Of a stretch of 64,000 bases of DNA, positions 8,988 through 17,171 are shown piece by piece (within the stretch, counting starts at the first letter, position 1; every line of letters starts with the position of its first letter). The notes under the pieces were generated by a model. The model did no database searches. It saw only the letters and a program-made list of their open reading frames with translations, and was not told where the DNA came from. The translations under genes were made by a program, and so were the position numbers. Source of the DNA: G963663315 sp965204925 (lineage in GTDB: Bacteria; Pseudomonadota; Gammaproteobacteria; Arenicellales; Poriferihabitantaceae); NCBI GenBank assembly GCA_965204925.1, contig OZ242021.1:2170001-2234000 (forward strand), read 5' to 3'.

Positions 8988-10601
8988 CAGCAATTCCCGC
9001 TAAGGACATCCCCACATGGATTCGGCGGGATTTTCGGATGCAAACGCAGGCGTTAAGGATATGCGGACAAGGCCACCCCTCCGGCGGATTGCCGGATCGG
9101 CGGTTGGCCATGGGTTTTCCTGAAGAACCGGCCTTTCACACACTCGGTCACGGCACCGGGTCAGGATGTGTCGAAGGGCTCCAGATCAGGCTTGCGGTGC
9201 CCGAACGCGATACCCCGGTACAGCGTCTCCCAGTCCGCAACGTGGAATCCCGAGAACAGCCCGCGCAGCCGCTCCCACAGGGACCTCAAACTGCCCGCCT
9301 TGGCGCGCGCGGCGCGGAACAGCGAGCAGCGCCGTTGCTGCACCTGATCCATGAGGAACGCCAACATCATCAGGTGGGCGAACACCGTCGCCAGATGTTG
9401 CCGGCCGTGACCGAAATTGTGTTCAAAGCCGTAGCCTTGGTTCTTCAGGGTATTGAATGTTTCATTCTCGATGCGCCAGCGAGCACGTCCCGCCCGCATC
9501 AGTTCGTATGCGTTGGATTCCGTGACTTCCAGGTCCGTGACCCAGGAGAAATGCAGTATCCGACCGTCCGCGCGGGTCTCCTGGCATTCCAGGAAGTTCA
9601 CCTCCAAATCGAAATTCGCGTCATTCAACGGCACGCCGTTCAGGAATCGGAAGCGGAAGCGGGCGCCGTCCTTCTCCATCTCCACGCTACGGGTCGCCGC
9701 CGTGACGCCCACCCAGTGGAACAGTTCCCCATGATCTCCCGGCTTCACCCCCAGCACATATCGCATATCCAGTTCCTCCAGCAGCCGGATGTGCGGGCCG
9801 TTCGAGGCCAGCGCATCTTCCACCACCAGCAACTTCAGGCGCCGATGCTCCCGCCGCGCGTCCCGCAACAGCCGCCTGGCGGCATTGCGTTCGCAATCGT
9901 TCTTGCGCGACCCGTCTGCCCGCAGGAGCGGCTCCGGGGCGAGCGGAAATACCTCCCGGTGTTGCGGGTGAACCAGCACCGCCGCCAGCATCTGGTGGTA
10001 CCAGGTCGTGCTGCCATCGCGGTGATGCTTCTCGCAGCAGCGCTCACAATGCACCTTCTTCGATGAGAAATACCCGGTGCCGTCTACCGACAGCAGATGG
10101 TGACCCAACCAGGTGAAACCCTCCAAACCCTTGCCCCGTTGCAAAGCGGCAAACACGCTCTTGAAAACACGGCGGAGCGAGCGCGGGTCTACCAGATCCA
10201 GACGCTCACGCATGGCCGTATCCGATGGCGCGCGAACCACCCCGTACAGGTTTTTGAGGTTCGACCGGATACGGTCCTCGTCGCGCGCATCCTTTTCAAA
10301 GCTCAGCAGCGACGGGTACTTCAGGCTGAACATCGCCAAAGCCGACATCAGGCAGTCCGTCAGACCCAGGCCACGGCTTGCTACGGGGTCTTCGATGCGA
10401 TCGAAATCCCCACGCACCAGCCGCAGGAGGCCCGGCGCGCTGAGGGTCTTGCGAAACAGGGTCCTGGGCATGGTATCCTCCGACTATGAAGAAACGGCCC
10501 TTATTCTACCGCTTTTCCATGAAAAATCTGCGAAAAGATTGTCTAATAACCCCCTGAAACCCCCGAATTTACTGGCTTCCCGGATTTAGCGGGAATTGCT
10601 G
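8988..10601 (-). mobile_element. Intact IS4-family insertion sequence with target duplication
   Basis: A 1614-bp element with perfect 16-bp terminal inverted repeats (CAGCAATTCCCGCTAA at the left, its complement at the right), one full-length transposase, and exact 9-bp direct repeats TAAGTCGCT on both sides. It interrupts the GHKL ATPase gene without loss of host bases, so the insertion looks recent. Partial relatives of its ends occur at 1127, 12462-12814, 34843, 40132 and 59491, and a transposase remnant at 2730-3503. Confidence 0.96.
9161..10471 (-). CDS. IS4-family transposase
   Basis: A 436-residue DDE transposase. The first Asp is in LLSVDGTGYF, the second in LLVVEDALASNG, and the Glu in the YREK-like segment RWRIENETFNTLKNQ near the C-terminus. 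The ATG follows GGAGG with six bases between. The frame is intact and all three catalytic residues are present, so this copy may be active and could act in trans on the related ends in the window. Confidence 0.93.
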   Translation of the reverse strand: MPRTLFRKTLSAPGLLRLVRGDFDRIEDPVASRGLGLTDCLMSALAMFSLKYPSLLSFEKDARDEDRIRSNLKNLYGVVRAPSDTAMRERLDLVDPRSLRRVFKSVFAALQRGKGLEGFTWLGHHLLSVDGTGYFSSKKVHCERCCEKHHRDGSTTWYHQMLAAVLVHPQHREVFPLAPEPLLRADGSRKNDCERNAARRLLRDARREHRRLKLLVVEDALASNGPHIRLLEELDMRYVLGVKPGDHGELFHWVGVTAATRSVEMEKDGARFRFRFLNGVPLNDANFDLEVNFLECQETRADGRILHFSWVTDLEVTESNAYELMRAGRARWRIENETFNTLKNQGYGFEHNFGHGRQHLATVFAHLMMLAFLMDQVQQRRCSLFRAARAKAGSLRSLWERLRGLFSGFHVADWETLYRGIAFGHRKPDLEPFDTS

Positions 10602-10610
10602 TAAGTCGCT
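10602..10610. repeat. 9-bp target site duplication, right copy (inner element)
   Basis: Exact second copy of TAAGTCGCT (8979-8987), directly after the right terminus at 10601. Reading resumes here in the same codon phase as before the insertion. Confidence 0.95.
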
Positions 10611-11526
10611 TTTGAGCATCTGGAAGAGTCGTCGCGCGGAAGAGAAACTGCGTCAAATCGACGAGAAGGTAGCTCCGTTTGCACAGAGGCTGGACCGCCT
10701 CCGCTCTTCTGAGAAGCGGACCGTTATGAGTGCATTGAAGAAGGTAGCGACAATAGAGGCTCTTTCGGACGAACAATTTGCGGAACTGTCGAGCGGTATC
10801 CTGACCGCTTGGGAGGGAGGACGGCTACGAGAGTTGATCGAAAATGTCTCGAGTGTCGAATATATGAACGAGGGGGTTCTTCTTTCCCTTCTCGCGGAAG
10901 CGCAGGTGTTGAGCGCACTGAATGTTGCGGAAGGTGTCAAGGCAAAGGTGGAGATCATAAAGGGCCTAAGTAGAAGGATCGAAGAACGAGACCTTGAAAA
11001 TGCCGTCCGCGACTACATTGCAAGAAATCCATGGCTCTTGTCACCGCAATGGGAAACGTTCAAGGTGGAGACCTCTGTGCGAAACCTGGTCGAAAAAGCG
11101 GCCGCCGATGCGAAGCTTGATGCAGACGACGAGACCGGTAACAAACGAGTCGACTTGGTTCTCTCGTCAGGAAAGCAACTCCTTGTCGTGGAGTTCATGC
11201 GGCCTGGCTTGACGGTCGACCGGGGACACGTGGACAGATACCAAGAATATGTCGATATTCTGAGAAGCAAGATAAGTAGCAATACGAACCATGATTTCGA
11301 GATCGTATCAGGACTGCTTGTAGCTGACCGGCTGAGCCAACGGCCGGGAATGGAACGCGTACTTAACAGGCTGGCTAGCGACGACATGAAAGCGATCGAG
11401 TGGAAAGGACTGTTGGATCAGGCCGGGGCGCAGTGGAAGGAATTCTTGGGCGTGCTTGTGGCACGGGCGCCTGAAGATGAGCGGTTGGCCGGATTACGAG
11501 AAGAGTGACGGGGCAAGGTGATCGGA

Positions 11527-11934
11527 TCACTCATCAAGGAAATGGACCAAGCGACGTTTCAGGCGGGCACGGTTCGAGATTTCGCATTGCCATACAATGG
11601 TTGCTTGCCATCCGATAGCTTGAAGTTGAGCCAGTACCTCAGCGTCTCGTTTCTTGTTTTTCTCGATTTTGGTTGTCCAAAATTCGAGACGGGTTTTGGG
11701 GAGAGCGCCCTTCGGACATGAGTGGCCGTGCCAAAAGCAACCGTGAACAAAAATGACTTTCTTGCGCGCAGGAAAGACGAGATCGGGTGATCCCGGAAGA
11801 TCGCGTCGGTGTAGACGGTATCGATATCTCATCTCGTGGAGCATCTGGCGAACCGACACTTCGGGGGCCGTGTTTCGTTGACGAACCGCAGCCATGACCT
11901 TCGAGCGTATCTCGGGGCTGAACTTGTCTGCCAA
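11527..11934 (-). CDS. vsr: Very short patch repair endonuclease (Vsr)
   Basis: A 135-residue Vsr-family endonuclease, the usual length. These enzymes nick beside T:G mismatches that arise when 5-methylcytosine deaminates. Conserved pieces are FSPEIRSKVMAAVRQRNTAPE, the catalytic Asp in GSPDLVF, and VIFVHGCFWHGHSC with the active-site His residues, then RLEFWTTKI and NKKRD. The start is a TTG at 11934; no ATG is available. It is convergent with the ATPase-nuclease gene, 18 bp apart, and on the opposite strand from the methyltransferase. Its presence fits a C5 methyltransferase partner. Confidence 0.95.
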   Translation of the reverse strand: MADKFSPEIRSKVMAAVRQRNTAPEVSVRQMLHEMRYRYRLHRRDLPGSPDLVFPARKKVIFVHGCFWHGHSCPKGALPKTRLEFWTTKIEKNKKRDAEVLAQLQAIGWQATIVWQCEISNRARLKRRLVHFLDE

Positions 11935-12308
11935 TGGTATCCGTCCTATACGACTAGTCAGAAATGTATGGCCATCTTGACTATTCTATTGCTGAAAGTA
12001 GCCAACCGATCCACGCTGCGGGTTGCCACCTGATCCACGGCAAAGTTACCACTGTGGACCCTGGCATCTGTTCCCCTCATAGGAGCGGACCGACAGACCG
12101 TTCATTGTACAGACGGAAGTACCCGGCTCAGTCGATTTTCGAATGCGTGTGAAGGCCGGATGATAAGCCAGATGCCAAGAGATTCCCAGATATACCGGGT
12201 TCCGGTTTCCCCGACGCCACTCCGAAGTGTAACAGTCGACCCGATCCCGGAATGAGGGCATAGCCCGAATGGAGGGATCGGGGCGGCGGCGGAAAAATCA
12301 ACGCCTTG

Positions 12309-12351
12309 GATAGTGTCGTCACAAGAAAAGGTCAGTGTATGGTATAATTGA
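12309..12351 (+). repeat. 43-bp IS-end-like repeat, copy A
   Basis: Begins GATAGTGTCGTCACAAGA and continues CAGTGTATGGTAT; 38 of 43 positions match 62014-62056. Its first part resembles, on the opposite strand, the IS5 right end near 4310-4330 (GATACTGTCGTCACAAGA), so it is probably a terminus of a related element. Confidence 0.75.
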
Positions 12352-12427
12352 GGGAAGCAAATCCTTTGGTTGATTGAGACGACTGATTCCCATCGCAGAC
12401 ATGATATTTCGGAGCGCGTATGGCTCC

Positions 12428-12459
12428 TAGATACTGCCATCTTGTGATGGCAGTATCTA
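12428..12459. repeat. Hairpin copy of the IS5 right end
   Basis: A perfect inverted repeat, TAGATACTGCCATC, loop TTGT, then its complement. The right part matches the end of the IS5 remnant at 4302-4330 closely. It is the remnant of a lost IS5-type copy or a tiny non-autonomous derivative. Confidence 0.75.
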
Positions 12460-12461
12460 AT

Positions 12462-12814
12462 GACAAGGCCACCCCTCCGGCGGGTTGCCGGATCGGCGGT
12501 TGGCCACGTGATTTCCTGAAGAACCGGCCTTTCACACATGCGGTCACGGCTGCCACATCAGGAAGTGTCGAAGGGCACCTGCAAAGCGGCGAACACGCTC
12601 TTGAAGGCACGGCGGAGCGAGCGCGGGTCTACCGCGTCCAGACGCTCACGCATGGCCGTATCCGACGGCGCGCGGACACCCCACAGGTTCCCGCGACTAT
12701 GAAGAAACGGCCCTTATCCTACTGCTTTTCCGGGAAAAGTCTGCGAAAAGATTTTTTACCAGCCCCCTGAAAACCACGGATTTGCTGGCTTCCCGGATTT
12801 AGCGGGAATTGCTG
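12462..12814. repeat. IS4-type deletion derivative, right half
   Basis: Begins in the left subterminal region (GACAAGGCCACCCCTCCGG), jumps near 12580 to the start region of the transposase gene, and ends with the intact right terminus TTAGCGGGAATTGCTG at 12814. With 1127-1230 it makes up a derivative of about 430 bp lacking most of the transposase. The same fusion point (CCTGCAAAGC) recurs at 35034-35043, so this derivative multiplied in the genome. Confidence 0.8.
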
Positions 12815-12823
12815 ATGTTCAGT
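12815..12823. repeat. 9-bp target site duplication, right copy
   Basis: ATGTTCAGT, identical to 1118-1126. It contains the stop codon of the minus-strand dehydrogenase (12819-12821), so the original insertion came within a few bases of that gene without damaging it. Confidence 0.85.
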
Positions 12824-13847
12824 AGCCAAGGACGGGGTTGACCCGATTGCGCAATGGTTTGCCGGCCAGATATCGCTCCATGTTTTCAAAAAAAACCGAC
12901 AGGGTCATTGCGACATAGGCGTGCCCGTCATCTGCGGAAACGTGGGGGGTGACAATCAGATTGGGCACGTTCCAGTAGGGGGAGTCCGGCGGCAACGGTT
13001 CCTGATCGAACACGTCCAGGATCGCGCCCGAAATTGAGCCGTTTTCCAGCTTTTCAGTGAGCGCCTCGTAATCGACCACCGCGGCGCGTCCGATATTGAC
13101 CAGCCCTGCGCCCGCTTTTAGCAGGTCGAGCCGGCGCCGGTCGAGCAAGTTCCGGGTTTCACCGGTCAACGGGGTGACGACAAATAAAAAATCGGCCTGT
13201 GGCAACACTTGGTCCAGCTGATCTGCCGATACTGTTTTGTCGACCTGCCCGACAGGGCGGCCATGACGGGAGACCCCGATTACCCGGATGCCGATGGCCC
13301 TGGCGTGAGCGGCCACGGACTTGCCGATGCTGCCGACCCCGACCAGGACGAGGGTTTTGCCTGCGATCGGGGTTGAGTAAATGGAATCGTAGAGCGCCTT
13401 GCGTTGATTGCAGACGATTGCCGGCATAGCGTTATGCAGCATCAGGATCGCCATCAGCCCGAACTCGCCTCCTTTGGTTGCGTGTACGCCTTTGTTATTG
13501 GTCAACTGTACTCCGTCGGGTAGCCAGTCCAGCGGCGCCAGATGCTCAACTCCGGCGCCAATGATATGGATCCATTTCAGCTCGGGCGCTATGTCGGCGA
13601 GATTGTCAACCGGCAAGTCCCAGGTGACCAGTACTTCCGAGTCGGCCATTGATGTTTCGAAATGGTCCGTATCCCAGTCGATAAAAACATCCAGCCGGCG
13701 GGCAGTATCGGGATAGTTCGCAGCGCTTTTTTCGTATTTCTGCCGGGTGATCGTGAAAACCGTTTCTCCCTCCCGCGTATTCGGGAAGGTGTCGGCGGAG
13801 AAATGGTTGTTCTTGATATGAACCCTGGTTTTGCGCGAGTCGCTCAT
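12819..13847 (-). CDS. D-isomer-specific 2-hydroxyacid dehydrogenase
   Basis: A 342-residue NAD(P)-dependent oxidoreductase that interconverts 2-hydroxy and 2-oxo acids. The Rossmann motif is GVGSIGKSVAAHA (about residue 168). The catalytic Arg is in NIGRAAVVDYEAL, the Glu in LDVFDQEPLP, and the His in VTPHVSADD, the standard R-E-H triad. The substrate is not predictable; a glyoxylate or hydroxypyruvate reductase role would suit the nearby C1 genes. It starts 26 bp after the Rieske oxygenase and is probably the last gene of that operon. An IS-bounded island abuts its stop codon. Confidence 0.88.
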   Translation of the reverse strand: MSDSRKTRVHIKNNHFSADTFPNTREGETVFTITRQKYEKSAANYPDTARRLDVFIDWDTDHFETSMADSEVLVTWDLPVDNLADIAPELKWIHIIGAGVEHLAPLDWLPDGVQLTNNKGVHATKGGEFGLMAILMLHNAMPAIVCNQRKALYDSIYSTPIAGKTLVLVGVGSIGKSVAAHARAIGIRVIGVSRHGRPVGQVDKTVSADQLDQVLPQADFLFVVTPLTGETRNLLDRRRLDLLKAGAGLVNIGRAAVVDYEALTEKLENGSISGAILDVFDQEPLPPDSPYWNVPNLIVTPHVSADDGHAYVAMTLSVFFENMERYLAGKPLRNRVNPVLGY

Positions 13848-13873
13848 CGGTGAAACTGCCGGAGGTCAAGCCG

Positions 13874-15235
13874 TTACTGCGCTTTCCAGTCGGAGGGCGC
13901 CCCCTCCTGCGGTTTTTCGAGTTCGGCCATGATGAACCGATCGCGCGCCTGGCCGCTGTATCCGTCTCCCCGGAAAATGATCCGCATAACGCGGTCGTTT
14001 ATCTGCCGCAGATACTCGTTGTCGTCTGTTGATTCGCCGGCAGGCGCGTGTATCACAGTATCACTGCCATAAGTTGCGATCGGCCCTGGCTGGAGGTCGG
14101 CGGGCTGGGGTGGCAGTTTGCCTCTGGCGAGGTCGCGGGCAAGTCGTCGCAGCCGCCGCCGGTAAAGAACGACTCCGCGGTCCGTTGCCACCAGATGTTC
14201 TCTGGAATGTTCGGAAATGGCGCCCATTCCCTCGACCGCTTCTACGTCACCCGGATTCATTTGTCTCTCCTCATAAGTACGGTCAATGACCTCGCCCTGC
14301 TCAATTCGTTCCAGGCCTTCCCGCGTGTTGAATTCCGGCGGGTCTGCGCGTGGACCGAAGTTGCCCCAGGCGTAAGCGATACAATGTTCGTCATCGACAG
14401 GAACTACCCAGCGCGTGAAAGCGCTGCGTCCAAAATATTTTACGCGGGCGCCGTCGGTCGCAAAGGCCGCCCCCGACTGGGTGAAGTTTGGCAGGATCAG
14501 CTCATTCACCCGTACCCAGGCATTCTCGCCGACTCGTCTCGTCGCTGTGCCGAGAAAGCGGATACGGTCGCGTTCATAAAATTGATATTGACCAACCATG
14601 CCAAAACCGTCCGTGAACTGGTTGTGGTGCAAAAATGCGGTATGCGCCGGGTCCACGATCGCATCCAGCGCCTGAATCCAGTTGCATCTGAACGATGCCG
14701 AATAAGGAGTCATGATCGTGTCGGGCAGATCATAGACATCGTAGTAGGGGAAGTCGGGCTTTTCCTGCGGTGGGCCAAGCCAGGCAAAGATCAATCCCCG
14801 GAACTCGATGACAGGATAGGCGCCGAGGCGCCTTGATTGCTGAATACTTGCAACACTGTCAGCATTCCCGGGTTGTCCGGGAATTTCGAGTATAGCGCCA
14901 TCAATATCGAACAGCCAGCCGTGATAGCAACAACGAATTCCCCTCGTTTCACAGCGCCCGAACTCCAGCGAAGCCCGCCGATGAGGACAATTTTTATGAA
15001 CGAGACCGATGCGGCCACTGCGATCGCGAAACAGTACCAGGTCCTCACCCATGACCCGGATTCGTTGTGGACGATCTTTCAATTCCGCTGTTATCGCCAC
15101 CGGATGCCAGTAGCGTCGCATCAGTTCCCCCATGACGGAGCCTGCGCCGGTCTCGGCCAGTTCCCGGTCATGGTCGCCGGTAAAGCTCTGGTGGTAGCCA
15201 CAATAAGGCTGGAAGTTTTCTTTATCTCGCGGCAA
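13874..15235 (-). CDS. Rieske non-heme iron oxygenase, large subunit
   Basis: A 453-residue ring-hydroxylating or O-demethylating oxygenase of the phthalate-dioxygenase/vanillate-demethylase type. The Rieske [2Fe-2S] ligands are in NCPHRRASLEFG and CCYHGWLFD (residues about 82-107). The mononuclear iron site DPAHTAFLHH follows near residue 193. The N-terminal ETGAGSVMGELMRRYWHP resembles the family's usual start. The only upstream start codon is TTG at 15235, so the exact start is uncertain. It lies between a Rieske ferredoxin (42 bp upstream) and a dehydrogenase, forming a small oxidative operon; no reductase gene is present. The substrate is unknown. Confidence 0.88.
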   Translation of the reverse strand: MPRDKENFQPYCGYHQSFTGDHDRELAETGAGSVMGELMRRYWHPVAITAELKDRPQRIRVMGEDLVLFRDRSGRIGLVHKNCPHRRASLEFGRCETRGIRCCYHGWLFDIDGAILEIPGQPGNADSVASIQQSRRLGAYPVIEFRGLIFAWLGPPQEKPDFPYYDVYDLPDTIMTPYSASFRCNWIQALDAIVDPAHTAFLHHNQFTDGFGMVGQYQFYERDRIRFLGTATRRVGENAWVRVNELILPNFTQSGAAFATDGARVKYFGRSAFTRWVVPVDDEHCIAYAWGNFGPRADPPEFNTREGLERIEQGEVIDRTYEERQMNPGDVEAVEGMGAISEHSREHLVATDRGVVLYRRRLRRLARDLARGKLPPQPADLQPGPIATYGSDTVIHAPAGESTDDNEYLRQINDRVMRIIFRGDGYSGQARDRFIMAELEKPQEGAPSDWKAQ

Positions 15236-15277
15236 ATTGATTCCGGACCCGGTTATACACTGTTTTGAGCTCGATTT

Positions 15278-15595
15278 TCACACGCCGACCCAGACCACGC
15301 CATCTTCGATCTTCGCCGAATACACAGTGAGGTCAATAACGGCCGGAGGGCTTAATGCCTTGCCGGTTCGTATATCGAACAAGGCCTGATGCAGTGGACA
15401 CTCGATGCAGCCGTTCTCGATAATTCCATCCGAAAGTGAGGCATGTTCATGCGTACAGATATCATCCACGGCAAAAACCTGATCGCCCAGCTTGCAAAGA
15501 GCGATCAGTTTGTCATCAATCCTGACCTGGGTCGGTTCTTCGTCGTCCAGTTGCGAAAATGGCACGGCGCGGCGCCATTGAAGTGGTGTGCCCAT
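15278..15595 (-). CDS. Rieske-type [2Fe-2S] ferredoxin
   Basis: A 105-residue electron carrier of the kind that feeds Rieske oxygenases. Cluster ligands are C and H in CTHEHASLSDG and C and H in ECPLHQALFD (about 19 residues apart), followed by GKALSPPAV. The ATG at 15595 is preferred to a TTG 21 bases upstream because the product then starts at GTPLQWRR. No strong ribosome binding site. First gene of the minus-strand operon, probably donating electrons to the adjacent oxygenase. Confidence 0.88.
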   Translation of the reverse strand: MGTPLQWRRAVPFSQLDDEEPTQVRIDDKLIALCKLGDQVFAVDDICTHEHASLSDGIIENGCIECPLHQALFDIRTGKALSPPAVIDLTVYSAKIEDGVVWVGV

Positions 15596-15702
15596 TATGC
15601 TAAAAGCCAGTACCAATAGAGTGAATTACACTATCTTATTTTCCGCCAATTGTCAAGCGGACAGTCCATTCCAGGCAAGACGGCCAATCAGTCAGCGAAA
15701 AC

Positions 15703-17127
15703 ATGAGACGTAACAGAAAGGCAAAGATTGTGGCAACGCTTGGGCCGGCCAGCCAAAGCGAACAAATGATTGGGAGACTGTTCGCTTGCGGGGTCGATGT
15801 GTTTCGCATCAACTTCAGCCATGGCGCCCGGCGGGAACACGGAAAGCGGATTGGTCTTTGCAGAAAGATAGAAAAACAGACCGGCCGGCCGGTCGGGATT
15901 TTGATCGACCTTCAGGGACCCAAACTGAGGCTGGGCAAAATCAGGAAAGGCAAGGCCGCGTTGAAGAAGGGCAGCGCTTTTCGCCTCGACATGAGCGCGC
16001 AGCCCGGTAACAGGCAGCGGGCGCCATTACCCCATCCTGCAATTTTTGCCGCCCTCCGGCCCGGCAATGAATTGATGATTGACGATGGCCGGGTCAGACT
16101 GAAGGTCCTTCATTGCACAGCGGACTTTGCCGATACCGAGGTGGTTGTGGGGGGGGTAATCAGCAACCACAAGGGGGTGAATGCGCCGGAAGTCATCCTG
16201 CCCGTTTCCGTGCTCACGCAAAAGGACCTTGAGGATCTCGAATACGGACTCGGCATGGATGTGGACTGGGTGGCGCAATCCTTTGTACAACGGCCGTCGG
16301 ATGTCGAAGAGTTGAAGTCTATTATCGGAGGGCGCGCCAAGATCATGGTCAAACTGGAGAAACCCTCGGCGATCAAATACCTCGATGAAATTCTTGGAAT
16401 CTGTGACGGCATCATGGTAGCGCGGGGAGATCTGGGTGTTGAATTGCCGCCGCAGAAAGTACCTGTCGTCCAGAAAGAAATCATCCGCCAGTGCCGCCAG
16501 GCCGGCAAACCGGTCGTGGTGGCAACCCACATGCTTGATTCCATGGTATTCAATCCGGTACCTACCCGAGCGGAAGCGTCCGATGTGGCGACCGCCATTT
16601 ATGATGGCGTGGACGCGGTGATGTTGTCGGCGGAATCGGCTGCCGGAGAGTATCCGTTGCGGTCGGTACAGATGATGAACAGTATTATTGAAGAGGTCGA
16701 AGGCGACCCCGACTATTCGTCCATCATCGAGGCGCAGCGTCCGCAGCCGGACAGCACAACAGCGGATGCAATCTGCAACGCATTGCAGACCATGACCGGA
16801 ATATTGTCCTCGGCGGCAACGGTGACCTATACCGATTCCGGCAGTACCAGCCTGCGCGCGGCTCGTGAGCGGCCTGCGGTGCCGATTCTGAGTCTGACCC
16901 CGTCTGTGCGGTCTGCCCGTTACATGACAGTTGTCTGGGGGATTCATGCCGTGACCGTCGATGTGGCCAATGAACAGGCCGATATCGACCAGATTATCGA
17001 GGCGGCGAAAGCGATTGCCGTACGGGAAAAATTCGCTGTGCGCGGAGAGGCGGTCGTGATCGCGGCCGGGTTGCCGTTCGGCAAGTCGGGGACAACCAAC
17101 CTGCTGCATATCGCCCGCATCGAATGA
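15703..17127 (+). CDS. pyk: Pyruvate kinase
   Basis: A 474-residue glycolytic enzyme transferring phosphate from phosphoenolpyruvate to ADP. Seen are the N-terminal KIVATLGPAS and FRINFSHG, ILIDLQGPKLR, the signature around the catalytic Lys (IMVKLEKPSAI), MVARGDLGVE for metal binding, and DAVMLSAESAAGEYP. Length is normal. It is divergent from the Rieske operon, with 107 bp between starts, and followed after 169 bp by sucC. Confidence 0.96.
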   Translation: MRRNRKAKIVATLGPASQSEQMIGRLFACGVDVFRINFSHGARREHGKRIGLCRKIEKQTGRPVGILIDLQGPKLRLGKIRKGKAALKKGSAFRLDMSAQPGNRQRAPLPHPAIFAALRPGNELMIDDGRVRLKVLHCTADFADTEVVVGGVISNHKGVNAPEVILPVSVLTQKDLEDLEYGLGMDVDWVAQSFVQRPSDVEELKSIIGGRAKIMVKLEKPSAIKYLDEILGICDGIMVARGDLGVELPPQKVPVVQKEIIRQCRQAGKPVVVATHMLDSMVFNPVPTRAEASDVATAIYDGVDAVMLSAESAAGEYPLRSVQMMNSIIEEVEGDPDYSSIIEAQRPQPDSTTADAICNALQTMTGILSSAATVTYTDSGSTSLRAARERPAVPILSLTPSVRSARYMTVVWGIHAVTVDVANEQADIDQIIEAAKAIAVREKFAVRGEAVVIAAGLPFGKSGTTNLLHIARIE

Positions 17128-17171
17128 CCGGCCGGGACGGTTCTGAGCGCTTTACAAGAGTTTCCGGGCAT

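Larger units (their letters stand above)
7933..11508 (+). pseudogene. GHKL ATPase fused to Shedu-like nuclease domain, split by IS4-type element
   Basis: The gene is interrupted at 8987 by the insertion at 8988-10601. Removing the insertion and one copy of the 9-bp duplication rejoins the frame exactly and gives 650 residues. The N-terminal GHKL ATPase has the N box (AELIANAWDADA, residues about 32-43), G1 (DNGIGM, about 66) and G2 (GRKGIGKFAGFG, about 103), as in MutL and gyrase B. The C-terminal part (from about residue 480) has NPWLLSPQW, then RVDLVL and LLVVEFMRPG, like the PD-(D/E)XK fold of Shedu proteins, with Met where Lys is expected. As it stands, the first half ends at 9003 after 356 residues and the second could only start from a TTG at 10612. 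It lies between the methyltransferase and vsr, so it is probably the ATP-dependent effector of that cassette; this role is inferred. Confidence 0.85.
11935..12461. other. Gene-free stretch with IS-end repeats
   Basis: No credible gene is seen in these 527 bp. It holds a 43-bp repeat (12309-12351), a hairpin matching the IS5 right end (12428-12459), and otherwise unassigned sequence between vsr and the right half of the IS4-type derivative. Confidence 0.6.
1127..12814. mobile_element. IS4-end-bounded accessory island carrying Dcm/GHKL/Vsr cassette
   Basis: The outer ends are the left terminus (1127) and right terminus (ending 12814) of the same IS4-type family found intact at 8988-10601, flanked by the exact 9-bp repeat ATGTTCAGT. 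Joining the flanks puts trxA next to the convergent 2-hydroxyacid dehydrogenase, whose stop codon lies inside the duplicated bases. The cargo is a patchwork: IS481-like element, IS4 and IS5 remnants, Sel1 protein, ISNCY-like remnant and the C5-methyltransferase/ATPase/Vsr genes. It may have moved as one composite unit. Alternatively the cargo entered a short IS4-type derivative already in place: both halves of that derivative break at the same 23-bp segment (1205-1227 and 12462-12484). The second reading seems the more likely. Confidence 0.7.

Noticed and set aside
9161..10066. A 370-codon plus-strand frame at 8954-10066 overlapping the IS4-type element
   Set aside because: It is antisense to the intact transposase and crosses the element boundary.
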